From an uncultured Christensenella sp. (lineage in GTDB: Bacteria; Bacillota; Clostridia; Christensenellales; CAG-917), in contig CAJTYG010000001.1 of assembly GCA_910584155.1 (NCBI GenBank), positions 144,023 through 208,022 on the forward strand: 64,000 bases of DNA, read 5' to 3'. Position 1 is the first letter of the stretch. Each line of letters starts with the position of its first letter. Shown one piece after another: positions 31,886 to 39,489 of this stretch. The translations under genes were made by a program, and so were the position numbers. The notes under the pieces were generated by a model. It was not told where the DNA came from. It searched no databases and saw only the letters and a list, made by a program, of their open reading frames with translations.

Positions 31886-32653
31886 ATGAAAAAGAATTTG
31901 GAAAAAATCTTTGCTTCCGCAAGTATCGTCGTTGCGGTTATCCTCATTATGGTGCTTATCGTCACTGCGTTTGGCGGTATCAAGCCCGAAGAATTTAAAA
32001 GCGAGCTCGTGCAAGGCTTGCTCATCACGCTCGCCATACTGTATGTTGTGCTTGCGGTATTTGCACTCATTTTGATGTTTATCAACAACGACGTCATCAA
32101 AGAGGTCGTCATCCGTACAGAGACGGGCGGCTCGGCAAGAGTGTCGTCAAAGGTTATCAATAAATACGTCAAGCAGGCTTGCGCTAAGATTGAGGGCGTC
32201 AAGTGCAAAAAGGTCATTCTCGTGCAGGACGACTACGGTGTGCGCCTTAAGGTCAACGTCAAGATAACGGATAAGGACGTCATCGAGGCGGAAACCTATC
32301 TGCGCACATTGCTTGAGGATATGTTCTTTGGCGAATTCGGCTTTAAGTTTGAATCTATCGAGATAAAAGTTATGGCGCTTACGCCAAAGTATAAGTCGGA
32401 CAAAGCCGCAATAGAGGCGTTGGTTGCCGAAAGAGTGGCAGAGATAAAAGCCGAGCAGGCTGCAGCCGCACCCGTGAAGGAAAGCGAGCCAAAAAATGCC
32501 GAAGAAGTTGAGGAAAGCTTAGAGGCTGCCGCTGAAAACGAGGTAGCTGAGCAGACGGACGGGGCGGAAAGCGCAAACGCAGAGGAAACGGTTTCCGAGC
32601 AGGAAGAAGAACAAACTTCTGCAGAAAGCGGGGAAAACGCTGAAGAGGAATAA
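31886..32653 (+). CDS. Alkaline-shock (Asp23/AmaP)-like membrane protein
   Basis: 255 residues from ATG 31886 (SD GAGAGAGG). Two N-terminal membrane spans (SIVVAVILIMVLIVTAFGGI; LLITLAILYVVLAVFALILM), then an Asp23-like domain (about 75-165, with ARVSSKVINKYVKQACAKIE and RLKVNVKI), and a long acidic Glu/Ala-rich tail (190-255). AmaP anchors Asp23-type envelope-stress proteins to the membrane. It precedes greA by 56 nt, with a 6-bp hairpin (ccgccc/gggcgg, 32671-32687) but no T run between, so read-through into greA is possible. Confidence 0.75.
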   Translation: MKKNLEKIFASASIVVAVILIMVLIVTAFGGIKPEEFKSELVQGLLITLAILYVVLAVFALILMFINNDVIKEVVIRTETGGSARVSSKVINKYVKQACAKIEGVKCKKVILVQDDYGVRLKVNVKITDKDVIEAETYLRTLLEDMFFGEFGFKFESIEIKVMALTPKYKSDKAAIEALVAERVAEIKAEQAAAAPVKESEPKNAEEVEESLEAAAENEVAEQTDGAESANAEETVSEQEEEQTSAESGENAEEE

Positions 32654-32709
32654 GTTTAACGATATAGTGACCGCCCTATACGGGCGGTTGCGTTGAGTAA
32701 GGAGTATAT

Positions 32710-33189
32710 ATGAAAGAAGTAATTTTAACACAGGAAGGTCTTGAGGAACTTAAAAAACGTCTTGACTATCTCATCGTTTATCTGCGTGATGACGTTGCAA
32801 AGAAGCTGCAGCACGCAAGAGAGCTCGGCGACTTGAGCGAAAATGCGGAATACGACGCAGCCAAGCAGGAAGAAAGCCAAGTTGCGCAGGAAATCAAGGA
32901 CCTTGAGGAGCGTATCAAAAACGCCAAGATCATCGAAAAAGCCGCAACGGGCAGAGTATCCGTCGGACACATTGTCGAGGTGGAATATCTCGGCGAGGTC
33001 GATGACGACGAGGACAAAGTGCTCACCGTGCAGCTCGTCGGCGAGACGGAGGCTGATTTTGCAAAGGGCAAGATAAGCAACGAGTCGCCTTTGGGCAAGG
33101 CTCTTATCGGCAAAAAGGCGGGCGAGACCGTCAAATTTGCAAATATCCACGGCGGCATTGAGGAATACAAGATAATTTCTATAAAGTAA
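32710..33189 (+). CDS. greA: Transcription elongation factor GreA
   Basis: 159 residues, normal length. GreA enters the secondary channel of RNA polymerase and stimulates cleavage of backtracked transcripts. Its N-terminal coiled coil (residues 1-75) holds the acidic tip in ELGDLSENAEYDAAKQEES; the C-terminal FKBP-like domain has SPLGKALIGKKAGETVKF. SD AAGGAG, 6 nt before ATG. lysS follows after 11 nt, the usual greA-lysS pair of Firmicutes. Confidence 0.95.
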   Translation: MKEVILTQEGLEELKKRLDYLIVYLRDDVAKKLQHARELGDLSENAEYDAAKQEESQVAQEIKDLEERIKNAKIIEKAATGRVSVGHIVEVEYLGEVDDDEDKVLTVQLVGETEADFAKGKISNESPLGKALIGKKAGETVKFANIHGGIEEYKIISIK

Positions 33190-33200
33190 TATAGCAAACT

Positions 33201-34706
33201 ATGAGCGAACAAAAAAACACGAATACGCCCGAAATGCGTCCCGAGCAGGACGCAAACGAGGTGCGTAAGGTCAGAATTGAAAAACTAAACGATATGTGCG
33301 CAAACGGAAGCAATCCGTTTGAAATCACGTCCTATGACAGAACGGCGACCGCAGGCGAGGTGCTTGCGGCTTTTGAGCGTTTCGAGGGCGTGTACGTGCG
33401 CATTGCGGGACGTCTCGTATCAAAGCGTATCATGGGCAAGGCAAGCTTCGGACACCTTCTTGACTGCGACGGCAAAATGCAGGGATACTTCAGCCGTGAC
33501 GATATGGGCGTAGACGAATATCAGGCGTTTAAAAAATGGGACGTCGGCGATATCATCGGCATAGAGGGCGAGGTGTTCAAGACCAAAACGGGCGAAATTT
33601 CCGTTCACGTCAAAAAGGCTACGCTGCTTAGCAAATCTCTGTTGCCGCTACCCGAAAAATTTCACGGCTTGAGAGATACGGAGCTAAGATACCGTCAGCG
33701 CTACGTCGACCTCATCGCAAATCCTGAGGTCAAAGAGGTGTTTGTCAAGCGCAGCAAGATAATCACCGCAATACGTGAGGTGCTCGATAAAAAGGGCTTC
33801 ATCGAGGTGGAAACGCCCATTTTGAATACGCTCGCAGGCGGCGCAAACGCCCGCCCGTTCATAACACATCACAATACGCTCGACATAGATATGTATTTGC
33901 GCATTGCGACCGAGCTTCACCTCAAGCGTTGCATAGTCGGCGGCTTTGACAAGGTTTACGAGATAGGCAGACAGTTCCGCAATGAGGGAATGGATCCAAA
34001 GCACAATCCCGAATTTACCACTATAGAGCTGTATCAGGCTTATGCCGACTACAAGGATATGATGGACATTACCGAGGAGCTTTACAGCACTGCGTGCTTA
34101 AAGGCGTGCGGTACGCTCGACATCGAGTATCAAGGTCAGCCGCTCAGCTTCAAAACTCCGTGGCAAAGGCTGACGATGATAGAAGCCGTCAAAAAGTATA
34201 CGGGGCTTGACTTTGAAAACGAGGCGCTTGACGAGCTCATCAAAAAGGCAAACGAAATGGGACTCGAGCTGTCGGCAGATACCACTTGGGGCAGAGCGCT
34301 TTACGAGGCTTTTGACCGCTTTGTCGAGGAAAAGCTTACGGGCCCCGTGTTCATTATGGACTACCCTGTTGAGGTCAGTCCGCTTGCAAAGCGCAAGCCG
34401 TCCGACCCCCGTCTTACGGAAAGATTTGAGTTTTTTGTGTGCGCAAGCGAGGGCGGAAACGCTTTCAGCGAGCTTAACGATCCTATCGATCAGCGTTCAC
34501 GCTTCGAGCAACAGATGCTTGCAAAAGCAAAGGGTGATGAGGAAGCTCAGCCATATGACGAGGATTTCTGCACTGCGCTCGAATACGGTATGCCCCCCAC
34601 AGGCGGCGTAGGCATAGGCATTGACAGAATGGTGATGGTGCTTACAAACAGCCCGAGCATAAGAGACGTGCTGCTGTTTCCGACAATGAGACCGCTAAAC
34701 AAATAA
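33201..34706 (+). CDS. lysS: Lysine--tRNA ligase (class II)
   Basis: 501 residues. N-terminal OB fold for the anticodon (VYVRIAGRLVSKRIMGKASF, residues 55-165), then the class II core: motif 1 FIEVETPILN, motif 2 RQFRNEGMDPKHNPEFTTIE, motif 3 GVGIGIDRMVMVLTN. Charges tRNA-Lys with lysine. There is no clear SD before ATG, so it may depend on coupling to greA. A terminator follows 20 nt after the stop. Confidence 0.97.
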   Translation: MSEQKNTNTPEMRPEQDANEVRKVRIEKLNDMCANGSNPFEITSYDRTATAGEVLAAFERFEGVYVRIAGRLVSKRIMGKASFGHLLDCDGKMQGYFSRDDMGVDEYQAFKKWDVGDIIGIEGEVFKTKTGEISVHVKKATLLSKSLLPLPEKFHGLRDTELRYRQRYVDLIANPEVKEVFVKRSKIITAIREVLDKKGFIEVETPILNTLAGGANARPFITHHNTLDIDMYLRIATELHLKRCIVGGFDKVYEIGRQFRNEGMDPKHNPEFTTIELYQAYADYKDMMDITEELYSTACLKACGTLDIEYQGQPLSFKTPWQRLTMIEAVKKYTGLDFENEALDELIKKANEMGLELSADTTWGRALYEAFDRFVEEKLTGPVFIMDYPVEVSPLAKRKPSDPRLTERFEFFVCASEGGNAFSELNDPIDQRSRFEQQMLAKAKGDEEAQPYDEDFCTALEYGMPPTGGVGIGIDRMVMVLTNSPSIRDVLLFPTMRPLNK

Positions 34707-34726
34707 ACAAATATAAAACGTAAATA

Positions 34727-34750
34727 AAAAAGAGGCAACCGCCTCTTTTT
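34727..34750. terminator. Terminator after lysS
   Basis: AAAAAGAGGC-AACC-GCCTCTTTTT, stem of about 10 bp, A and T runs on both sides; it lies between converging transcripts. Confidence 0.85.
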
Positions 34751-34791
34751 CATTTGTCCTCATAGCCATTCTCTATTTGAAATGTGCCTTT

Positions 34792-35184
34792 TTAGGCAAT
34801 TAGACATATGAGCCATGGATCTGTTTTAACATAGTGCCAACCCAAATCAATGCTCCAACTCCAAGTTTGACCGGGTTTTATTTCTACAGCTCCCGGTGTC
34901 CTTTTGGCCGCCAATTCTTCATATGAACTATTTTTAAATTCATACAAATAAGCTTCTACGTGAATAAGAAATGTATAAGGTGAATTCGCCGAATTTGTCA
35001 CTGTGCCACTAACTGAATAATGATAGCCTACCGCTTCTTTTTCATAGTCTAAGTCCAAGTATTCTTTGATCATATCTTCAGTAGGAATGATCGCATCGCT
35101 ATCATCATCGCACGCTGTAAATGTGAAGATACACGTACATATGATTGTCAATAAAAGCAATAAAACTAAAAATTTCTTTTTCAT
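34792..35184 (-). CDS. Small lipoprotein with FxLYD-like domain
   Basis: 130 residues. Signal peptide MKKKFLVLLLLLTIICTCIF ending FTAC (lipobox-like, Cys about 25), followed by CDDDSD. The mature part is beta-rich, with HYSVSGTVTNSANSPYTFLI and a VEIKPGQTWSWSIDLG strand, the pattern of FxLYD domains found in Firmicute lipoproteins. SD AAGGAG before ATG 35184. It follows the small zinc protein by 20 nt, in an operon that starts opposite an XRE repressor. Function unknown. Confidence 0.7.
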   Translation of the reverse strand: MKKKFLVLLLLLTIICTCIFTFTACDDDSDAIIPTEDMIKEYLDLDYEKEAVGYHYSVSGTVTNSANSPYTFLIHVEAYLYEFKNSSYEELAAKRTPGAVEIKPGQTWSWSIDLGWHYVKTDPWLICLIA

Positions 35185-35204
35185 AATATAAACTCCTTAG
35201 TATA

Positions 35205-35411
35205 TTATTTTTTATAAACACAGTCATCGCATATATGGTCGCAACAAAAACTTTTATCTGCTATGACTTTTCCTAAATCGGTACATATAACATACTGATT
35301 TTCTTCCACACATCGTAAACAAATAGGTTTATTATCTGTTGTTTCAATGTCTGTTTTTGCTCCGCATTTAAAGCACTTCATTTTGCCTAAATCCGAGTTG
35401 ATATTTGTCAT
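35205..35411 (-). CDS. Small zinc-binding protein with paired Cys motifs
   Basis: 68 residues: MKCFKCGAKTDI and ICLRCVEENQ (two CxxC), then FCCDHICDDCVYKK (C-C-x-H-x-C-x-x-C). Probably binds two zinc ions; no known family recognised. SD AAAGGAGA lies 6 nt before ATG 35411. First gene of the minus-strand pair with the FxLYD lipoprotein, driven from the operator-rich region shared with the XRE gene at 35547. Confidence 0.65.
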   Translation of the reverse strand: MTNINSDLGKMKCFKCGAKTDIETTDNKPICLRCVEENQYVICTDLGKVIADKSFCCDHICDDCVYKK

Positions 35412-35445
35412 TTGGTTCTCCTTTTAGAAATAATTTGTTTGCAAT

Positions 35446-35524
35446 ATACCTATTTAGGTTATTTTAATTATAAGATATCTAAAGAGGTATGTCAAATGTT
35501 TAATCTACCTAATTGTGTTATAAT
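35446..35524. promoter_or_regulatory. Divergent control region with three related operators
   Basis: ACCTA-TT-TAGGT (35448-35459) is a palindrome; atatctaaagaggtat (35475-35490, inverted) and ctacctaattgtgtta (35505-35520) are imperfect copies of ATACCTATTTAGGTTA. TATAAT (35519-35524) is the -10 of the XRE gene and touches the third site. The XRE protein (35547) is the likely ligand. Confidence 0.6.
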
Positions 35525-35546
35525 TTACTTATAAGGCAAAGAAAGT

Positions 35547-35891
35547 ATGTTTAAAGATATATTTAATGATTTATTAGAAGAAAACGATATTAACAGAAAG
35601 CAGTTTTCAGAAAAAAGCGGTATTCCTTATACTACTGTTGTAGGTTGGACTACGCTCAATCGGTTGCCTGATTTTACCGCACTTATAAAAATAGCGGATT
35701 TTTTTAATTGCTCAATAGATTATCTTACGGAAAGGCAGGAAATATTGGGCAGCAACTTTTATACGGGAAAGCTTGCCGAGCAGGAAAAGGAGCTAATAAA
35801 GAGTTTTCGCAATCTTGACAAAGACTCTAAGCAGCTGGTTGTACAGCTTACTCATAAGCTTACGACCGACTCTGTTAACGCAAAGAATTGA
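35547..35891 (+). CDS. XRE-family regulator with C-terminal extension
   Basis: 114 residues: an HTH_3 domain (FNDLLEENDINRKQFSEKSG, then IPYTTVVGWTTLNRLPDFTA, IKIADFFNCSIDYL; residues 1-63) and a helical C-terminal part (AEQEKELIKSFRNLDKDSKQ) of the kind that mediates dimerisation. Probably represses itself and the divergent 35411/35184 operon through the three sites between them. The SD is weak (AAGAAAG). Ends before a strong bidirectional terminator. Confidence 0.8.
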   Translation: MFKDIFNDLLEENDINRKQFSEKSGIPYTTVVGWTTLNRLPDFTALIKIADFFNCSIDYLTERQEILGSNFYTGKLAEQEKELIKSFRNLDKDSKQLVVQLTHKLTTDSVNAKN

Positions 35892-35931
35892 AATAAATTT
35901 TTATATGTAGTATTACTAAGATGAATTTTAC

Positions 35932-35965
35932 AAATAAAAACAGTCTGAATAGACTGTTTTTATTT
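35932..35965. terminator. Bidirectional terminator (XRE / histidine kinase)
   Basis: AAATAAAAACAGTCT/AGACTGTTTTTATTT is a perfect 15-bp stem with a GAAT loop; it overlaps the kinase stop codon (35960-35962). Confidence 0.9.
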
Positions 35966-37636
35966 GTCCGCAAGGGGAAGATAGATGTCAAACTGAGTGG
36001 TGAAGCCCTCTGTCGGGGCTTTGGAAAGCGATATCGTGCCGCCGTGTGCGGTGATTATCTTTTGGCAGACCGCAAGCCCTAAGCCCGTGCCTTGCTTATT
36101 TCGTGACTGCTCGCCCACGACGAAGGGCGCAAATATGTCGTCGTCGGACATATTTATTCCGTTGCCGTTGTCCGCAAGCATAATGTAAATTTTATCTTCA
36201 TTGCGCTTAAGGCGGATATACAGTGTAGAGCCTTTGGGCGTGTATTTGAAAAAGTTGTTTGTGAGGTTTTCAAAAACACGGTTGAGCTGCGGCGTATCCG
36301 CCTTGCAGATGAGCTGTTCCTCAGTGATGTCAGCGTCGAGCGTGTAGCCCGCTATTTCAAACTCATCGTAACGTCCCGCAAGATAGGTGCGTACGAGCTC
36401 GGCGACGTCAACGTCTTCGACAGATAGCTTGAAGTCGGGGTGGTCGAGCTTGCTGTACTCGTAAAACTCGTTGATGAGTGTGCTCATATTTTCCGATTTT
36501 GTGATGATCAGATTCAGATATTTTTGCTTGTCTTCCTCGCTTACAAGCCCGTCTCTTATCGCCTTTGAAAAGCCCTGTATTATCGTGATAGGCGTCTTTA
36601 AGTCGTGCGAAAGACCTGCAAGCATACGCTGTCTGTCCTGCTCGAGCGCCTGTCGCTGTTCCTCTGACGCATTCAGCAGCGTGACCATCTGATTGAAGCT
36701 GTCCACAAGCTGCTCGAATTCCTTTGAGCCTATATAGTTCAGCTTGCTGCGCTGTCCGTTTTCGGCGAATTCCGCCATTGCTGCGCCGAGAGCCTTCAAA
36801 GGGCGTTGCACGTGCTTGTTTATGTATCTGATATAGAGCACGAGCACGGCGATCAAAAGGCAAACGATGCCTATGACCACTATTGCCGAAAACAGATAGG
36901 GCGTCACGCCTTTTGTGTTGTTAGTGTCAAAATACACCGCATAAAACGTCTGTCCGTTGTGGGTGAAGCGCAGCTTTTCTATGATGTTTCCGCCGTTTTG
37001 CGAGTTGTAGGTGAGCAGATAAAATTCGTTTTGCGTGAAGGCGTCCTTGTCAAAGGGCATATTGCTTGAAATGACGTTAAGGGCTTGGTCGAGAAGCATA
37101 TAATACTCGACGTCGTTTAAAAATGCGGACAAAAAGTAGTTTTGCTGACCGTCGGGCAGGTCAAAGCTGTGCAAGGTTATATTCATATTCTGCCCGTAGC
37201 TTTGTATGCACTCAAGCTCCGACAGAGTGTAGTGGCGCACCGCATCGTCGGAGGAATATACCCATATGCCCTCGTCGTTTACGATGCTCAGCCAACCCTC
37301 GTCGCCCAATGTGCGTTCGATGGGAATGTTTTCAAATTTGCCGTCTTCAAGCTCATTCTGATAGTTGGCTACGTTGCGTATGCTCAGATTTATTTCGTCT
37401 CTGCCTGACGCCCATATCGCAAGCATAACAATTATCACGACGGCGAGTACGGTTATCACCATAAAGGATACAAAAGAGCGTATGATGAGCGCAAGGAAGC
37501 TGCGGTTGTCGATGGGCGTCATCGTCTGCGCAACCGTTTTGCCGTGTCCTTTGTCTTTCCTCTTTTTGCGTTCCTTTTTAGGAAGGACGTCGGACGGGGC
37601 GTCCTCGATTTGGTTTTTACGCTTAAATCCTTTCAA
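35960..37636 (-). CDS. Sensor histidine kinase
   Basis: 558 residues. A long basic cytoplasmic N-terminus (RKNQIEDAPSDVLPKKERKK), membrane span 1 near 50-75, an extracytoplasmic sensor region (80-245), membrane span 2 (VVIGIVCLLIAVLVLYIRYI), a HAMP-type linker, the HisKA box MLAGLSHDLKTPITIIQGFS (phospho-accepting His) and the HATPase with N (NLTNNFFKYT), G1 (DNGNGI) and G2 (GTGLGLAV) boxes. Start TTG 37636 lies inside the end of the response-regulator gene, with AAAGGA just behind it, so start choice is uncertain; an internal ATG exists at about residue 39. No known sensor fold recognised; the stimulus is unknown. Confidence 0.9.
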   Translation of the reverse strand: MKGFKRKNQIEDAPSDVLPKKERKKRKDKGHGKTVAQTMTPIDNRSFLALIIRSFVSFMVITVLAVVIIVMLAIWASGRDEINLSIRNVANYQNELEDGKFENIPIERTLGDEGWLSIVNDEGIWVYSSDDAVRHYTLSELECIQSYGQNMNITLHSFDLPDGQQNYFLSAFLNDVEYYMLLDQALNVISSNMPFDKDAFTQNEFYLLTYNSQNGGNIIEKLRFTHNGQTFYAVYFDTNNTKGVTPYLFSAIVVIGIVCLLIAVLVLYIRYINKHVQRPLKALGAAMAEFAENGQRSKLNYIGSKEFEQLVDSFNQMVTLLNASEEQRQALEQDRQRMLAGLSHDLKTPITIIQGFSKAIRDGLVSEEDKQKYLNLIITKSENMSTLINEFYEYSKLDHPDFKLSVEDVDVAELVRTYLAGRYDEFEIAGYTLDADITEEQLICKADTPQLNRVFENLTNNFFKYTPKGSTLYIRLKRNEDKIYIMLADNGNGINMSDDDIFAPFVVGEQSRNKQGTGLGLAVCQKIITAHGGTISLSKAPTEGFTTQFDIYLPLADK

Positions 37637-38324
37637 TCTTGTAGCCTAAGCCTCTGACGGTTTTTATATACTGAGGGTTTTTGGGGTCTTCCTCGATTTT
37701 ATCCCTCAGATTTGAGATATGCACCATCATGGTGTTGTCGTCGTTGGCATAGTAATCGCCGTTGACTTCCTCATATATCTGCATTTTTGTGAACACACGC
37801 CCCGGCGATTTCATAAGCATTACGAGTATTTTATACTCCGTTGCGGTCAGGGCAATGGGCGTGCCGTTTTTTTCAAGCGTGAGCTGATGAGTGTCGAGCG
37901 TAAGGTCGCCCAAGGTTATTTTGCCGTCGTCGCCGCTTGCCGAATTGACGTTGCCAAGATGATGAAAACGTCTGAACTGTGCGTTTATGCGTGCCACGAG
38001 CTCAAGCGGATTAAAGGGCTTTACAAGATAGTCGTCCGCACCGAGATTGAGCCCCAGTATTTTGTCACTGTCAAGGTGGGCGGCTGATAAAATCACAATG
38101 GGAATATTGCTTTTTGCACGGATATTTTTGGTGAGCTCAAAACCGTTCATTTTTGGCATCATTATGTCAAGCAGGGCAAGGTCGACCTTTTCGTTTAAAA
38201 ATATCTCATATGCTTCCTGTCCGTCCTTTGCCCACAGAATATTGTAGCTTTCGTTTTCAAGATACAGCTTTATAAGCTTTACTATGTCCTCGTCGTCCTC
38301 GGCAAGCAGAATGTTCATATTCAT
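37623..38324 (-). CDS. OmpR/PhoB-family response regulator
   Basis: 233 residues from ATG 38324 (SD AGAGGT, 8 nt). Receiver domain (1-115): acidic pocket in ILLAEDDEDIVKL, phospho-acceptor Asp in LALLDIMMPKMNG, VKPF with the conserved Lys. Winged-helix effector domain (130-230): LTATEYKILVMLMKSPGRVF and VRGLGYKIER. It pairs with the kinase that overlaps its end. Resembles VanR-type regulators in general outline; target genes are unknown. Confidence 0.93.
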   Translation of the reverse strand: MNMNILLAEDDEDIVKLIKLYLENESYNILWAKDGQEAYEIFLNEKVDLALLDIMMPKMNGFELTKNIRAKSNIPIVILSAAHLDSDKILGLNLGADDYLVKPFNPLELVARINAQFRRFHHLGNVNSASGDDGKITLGDLTLDTHQLTLEKNGTPIALTATEYKILVMLMKSPGRVFTKMQIYEEVNGDYYANDDNTMMVHISNLRDKIEEDPKNPQYIKTVRGLGYKIERI

Positions 38325-38354
38325 TTTTTTTGACCTCTCGCTTTTGTTGTAAGC

Positions 38355-38383
38355 ATTGTAGCACAAAACGCAATATATTTCAA
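38355..38383 (-). promoter_or_regulatory. Promoter of the two-component operon
   Basis: On the minus strand TTGAAA (38378-38383), 17 bp, TACAAT (38355-38360), 31 nt before ATG 38324. Confidence 0.7.
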
Positions 38384-38396
38384 TTATTAACTTCTG

Positions 38397-38426
38397 TTGT
38401 ATTTATAAGCTGATTTGTGCTAAAAT
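38397..38426 (+). promoter_or_regulatory. Promoter of ispE, implying a leaderless mRNA
   Basis: TTGTAT (38397-38402), 18 bp, TAAAAT (38421-38426). The expected start point is at about 38433, the A of the ATG itself; no SD is present. Confidence 0.45.
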
Positions 38427-38432
38427 ACAGCT

Positions 38433-39230
38433 ATGGAAAACGTCTCTTTCAAATCGACCGTATATGCAAAGCTCAATCTAAGCCTAAAAATCAAAGGCAG
38501 CGCAAACGGATTGCACGTTTTGGACAGTATAGTGTGCCCGTATTTTGCATATTCAGATATGGCGGAATTTTTCCCTGCAGACGCAAGTGTGGGGCTGCGT
38601 ATAGAGACGGAAAGTGCGCTGCCAGATTTTGACCAAAAGAGATTTTTAAATTTTTTCCGCCCCAAGGCAGAGGCTATCGCCAAAAGGTTTGAAGTGGGCG
38701 GTCTGCTTAAAATACAAAAGGGCGTGCCGCTCGGCGCAGGGCTCGGCGGCTCGTCCGCAAGCGTTGTGGCTGCGCTCAAAGTAATGCTGCAGGCGGCAGC
38801 AAATGGCAAATCTATCGCATTAGATACCGCATTTTTGCTGAAACTTGGCAGCGACGTGCCCTGTATGCTATATGGCAGGGCGTGCAGAATGACAGGCGTC
38901 GGCGAGGGCATAGAGCCTGTTGAAATCCCTATAAACTGCGAGGATATTTGCGTGCGCATAGCGGGCGGCGGAAGCGACACGGCTGCCTGCTACGCACTGT
39001 ACGACAGACTTTTTAGCGAGGGCAAGCGTTGCTTTGCCGCTTCGGGCGGATACGTGTGCGAGCCGCTGATTATAGACGGCGGCGCAGAGCTGTTTAAAAA
39101 CGAGCTTACGCTTGCGGCTACGACCTTAAACAATAACATTGACAGCCTCATTGAGGAAATGGCGACCGAATACAAATACGTTGCAATGAGCGGCAGCGGA
39201 AGCGCAGTTTTGGGATATTTGAAAAAATAG
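38433..39230 (+). CDS. ispE: 4-diphosphocytidyl-2-C-methyl-D-erythritol kinase
   Basis: 265 residues, slightly short of the usual 280-290. GHMP-family kinase of the MEP isoprenoid pathway; phosphorylates CDP-ME at the 2-OH. Motifs: N-terminal YAKLNLSLKIKG, the ATP loop VPLGAGLGGSSASVVAALKV (about residues 99-118), LGSDVPCMLYG with the catalytic Asp, and a C-terminal AMSGSGSAVLG. No SD; see the promoter note. Isolated from other MEP genes in this window. Confidence 0.9.
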   Translation: MENVSFKSTVYAKLNLSLKIKGSANGLHVLDSIVCPYFAYSDMAEFFPADASVGLRIETESALPDFDQKRFLNFFRPKAEAIAKRFEVGGLLKIQKGVPLGAGLGGSSASVVAALKVMLQAAANGKSIALDTAFLLKLGSDVPCMLYGRACRMTGVGEGIEPVEIPINCEDICVRIAGGGSDTAACYALYDRLFSEGKRCFAASGGYVCEPLIIDGGAELFKNELTLAATTLNNNIDSLIEEMATEYKYVAMSGSGSAVLGYLKK

Positions 39231-39376
39231 GCTTTTGAGATAACATACATCTGCTTAATTAAATTTGCAAAACTTACAAATTTGCAAAAAATTTTTAATT
39301 AAAAATGCAACTTTTGACATTTTTTGAAAATATTTTTGTGCAAACTATTTATTTTTGTAAAAAATTTATTTTAGTA

Positions 39377-39405
39377 TTGTGCTTGTCCTCTTTATTTGGT
39401 ACAAT
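39377..39405 (+). promoter_or_regulatory. Promoter of the glycogen operon
   Basis: TTGTGC (39377-39382), 17 bp, TACAAT (39400-39405). The rest of 39231-39489 is AT-rich, with an atttgcaaaa/tttgcaaaaaat direct repeat and nothing further recognised. Confidence 0.55.
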
Positions 39406-39489
39406 ATAAAAAGTATAAACGTAATATAAAAACAATACATTTTGGCGTAGGCGGAAAACACTTACTAAAGAGTATTGCATCGGAGGCTT

